Origin: CAZZKJ01 sp964654695
Lineage (GTDB): Bacteria > Krumholzibacteriota > Krumholzibacteriia > WVZY01
Length of the DNA: 64,000 bases
NCBI GenBank assembly: GCA_964654695.1
Contig: CAZZKJ010000006.1
Span: 32,873-96,872, forward strand
Direction of reading: 5' to 3'
Part shown: positions 63,178 through 64,000 of the stretch, piece after piece
How the letters are laid out: every line of letters starts with the position of its first letter
Numbering within the stretch: the stretch's first letter is position 1
Notes under the pieces: model-generated
What the model was told of the DNA's origin: nothing
The model's database searches: none
What the model saw: the letters and a program-made list of their open reading frames with translations, nothing else
Program-made: the position numbers and the translations under genes

Positions 63178-63855
63178 ATGAGGAGAAAGAAATTCGCGGT
63201 TATCGGCATTGGCAGGTTTGGCAGATCCGTAGCTAACACCCTTTTCGATATGGGAGTGGAAGTCACGGCCATAGACCGTGACCGCGAGTTGGTCGATCTT
63301 GTACAGGACGAAGTCACACACGCGATTTCGCTGGACGCCACCAATAAGAATCTGCTGCTCGACCAGGGGGTCGACCAGGTGGATTGCGCGGTTGTCGGCA
63401 TTGGAGAGAATTTTGAATCCAATGTCCTGGTAACCCGCCTGCTCATGGAATTCAAAATCCCTACGATTATTACCAGAGCTTATAATGATATTCAAAGAGA
63501 GATTCTGCGAAGCATCGGTGCAACACAGGTGCTATCACCCGAGGAGGATATCGGCAAAAGGCTTGCCAAGAGTCTTGTAACCGGGGAGATCGTCGATTTT
63601 CTCGAACTGCCTGAAGGATTCGCGGTCAAAATCATTCCCGCTCCCAAGCGGATCGTCGGCAAAACTCTGGCCGAAGCAAAGATCAGGAATCAATTCATGT
63701 TGGATGTCATCGTGATCAGAAGAAAGATTGTTGATGAAAAGACCAAGGATGTTTCGACAAAAGTCGTGGTCATTCCGGACGGCGGCGAGATCGTGGAAGA
63801 GGGGGACATTCTCGGAGTCATAGGAAAAGAAACCGATATTGAGAAGTTCATCTGA
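63178..63855 (+). CDS. TrkA/KtrA-type potassium uptake regulatory protein
   Basis: This 225-residue cytoplasmic subunit gates the channel encoded just upstream. The RCK-N Rossmann domain starts with VIGIGRFGRSVA, has Asp in the second-strand AIDRD site for NAD or ATP, and runs to about residue 135. The RCK-C domain (about 140-222) is present. It is a single-unit (KtrA-like) protein and not the double-unit TrkA of Escherichia coli. GGAAGGAG just before the ATG is a strong ribosome binding site. Confidence 0.95.
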   Translation: MRRKKFAVIGIGRFGRSVANTLFDMGVEVTAIDRDRELVDLVQDEVTHAISLDATNKNLLLDQGVDQVDCAVVGIGENFESNVLVTRLLMEFKIPTIITRAYNDIQREILRSIGATQVLSPEEDIGKRLAKSLVTGEIVDFLELPEGFAVKIIPAPKRIVGKTLAEAKIRNQFMLDVIVIRRKIVDEKTKDVSTKVVVIPDGGEIVEEGDILGVIGKETDIEKFI

Positions 63856-63876
63856 GATCATACGGAGGTGCATTGG

Positions 63877-64000
63877 ATGGATCATGCATACATAAATGAA
63901 CTTGCCAAGTTCAGCGGCGGAGAAGTCCGTCTTAAGGGATGGGGTGATAACTCCAGATCGAGCGGCAAGATTCTGTTTATAATTCTCCGCGACGGAACGG
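63877..64000 (+). CDS. asnS: Asparaginyl-tRNA synthetase, N-terminal part
   Basis: The first 41 codons of a class II aminoacyl-tRNA synthetase run off the window. The OB-fold anticodon-binding start LKGWGDNSRSSGKI, followed by LRDGT, matches the beginning of Firmicutes-type AsnRS. AspRS is less likely because its N-terminus reads differently at this place. GGAGGTG at 63864-63870 lies six bases before the ATG. The rest of the protein cannot be seen. Confidence 0.8.
   Translation, partial: MDHAYINELAKFSGGEVRLKGWGDNSRSSGKILFIILRDGT

Noticed and set aside
1..64000. Search for rRNA, tRNA, CRISPR, insertion sequences, prophage and riboswitches
   Set aside because: None was recognised by eye. Intergenic gaps are short (largest about 278 bases), and no repeated spacer pattern or transposase motif was seen.

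Overview
The window looks like a piece of a Gram-negative bacterial chromosome from the Fibrobacteres-Chlorobi-Bacteroidetes (FCB) side of the tree, probably an uncultured candidate phylum. It carries KDO synthesis and lipopolysaccharide export genes, so there is an outer membrane. It also has a 2036-residue SprA-type giant outer-membrane protein, a GWxTD-like secreted protein and a lipoprotein-type LptC, all typical of FCB lineages. Shine-Dalgarno sites are strong and promoters resemble the sigma-70 consensus, unlike true Bacteroidetes. The phylum itself is an inference. I see no rRNA, tRNA, CRISPR array, insertion sequence or phage gene, and no gene-free stretch longer than 300 bases.

Positions 47-32296 all read on the plus strand. 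They hold truA, a transaldolase-like aldolase, an HtrA protease, purB-purL-purQ, an unrecognised gene, purF, a TIGR03936 protein and RNase G. These are followed by rplU-rpmA and then an envelope block, kdsB-pyrG-kdsA-kdsD-acyltransferase-lptC-lptB-rpoN-hpf. A complete mannose-family phosphotransferase system comes next (hprK, IIA, IIB, IIC, IID, HPr, EI), followed by a phosphoglucose/phosphomannose isomerase, a sugar nucleotidyltransferase, metK and ahcY. The layout links sugar uptake, sugar phosphate interconversion and LPS precursor supply.

Positions 32306-36549 read on the minus strand and form lptF-lptG plus a GWxTD-like gene. Divergent from them is sprA, followed by an M28-family lipoprotein that resembles glutaminyl cyclase. 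Mature SprA is predicted to start with Gln, which fits the pyroglutamate Q-rule described for Bacteroidetes. The conserved translation block rimP-nusA-infB-DUF503-rbfA-truB-ribF-rpsO-pnp-M16 peptidase then runs to 55035.

The last 9 kb is a set of smaller units in alternating directions: alanine dehydrogenase (minus), a polysaccharide deacetylase (plus), a minus-strand group with a UbiA prenyltransferase, a DUF4388 protein and a TPR/zinc-ribbon membrane protein, then TrkH-TrkA potassium uptake and the start of asnS (plus). Points most worth a second look are the unknown gene inside the purine cluster, the sprA plus glutaminyl-cyclase pair, a perfect terminator-like hairpin inside the start of the M16 gene, matching promoter-hairpin leaders at rplU and rimP, and the mannose PTS placed at the rpoN locus.
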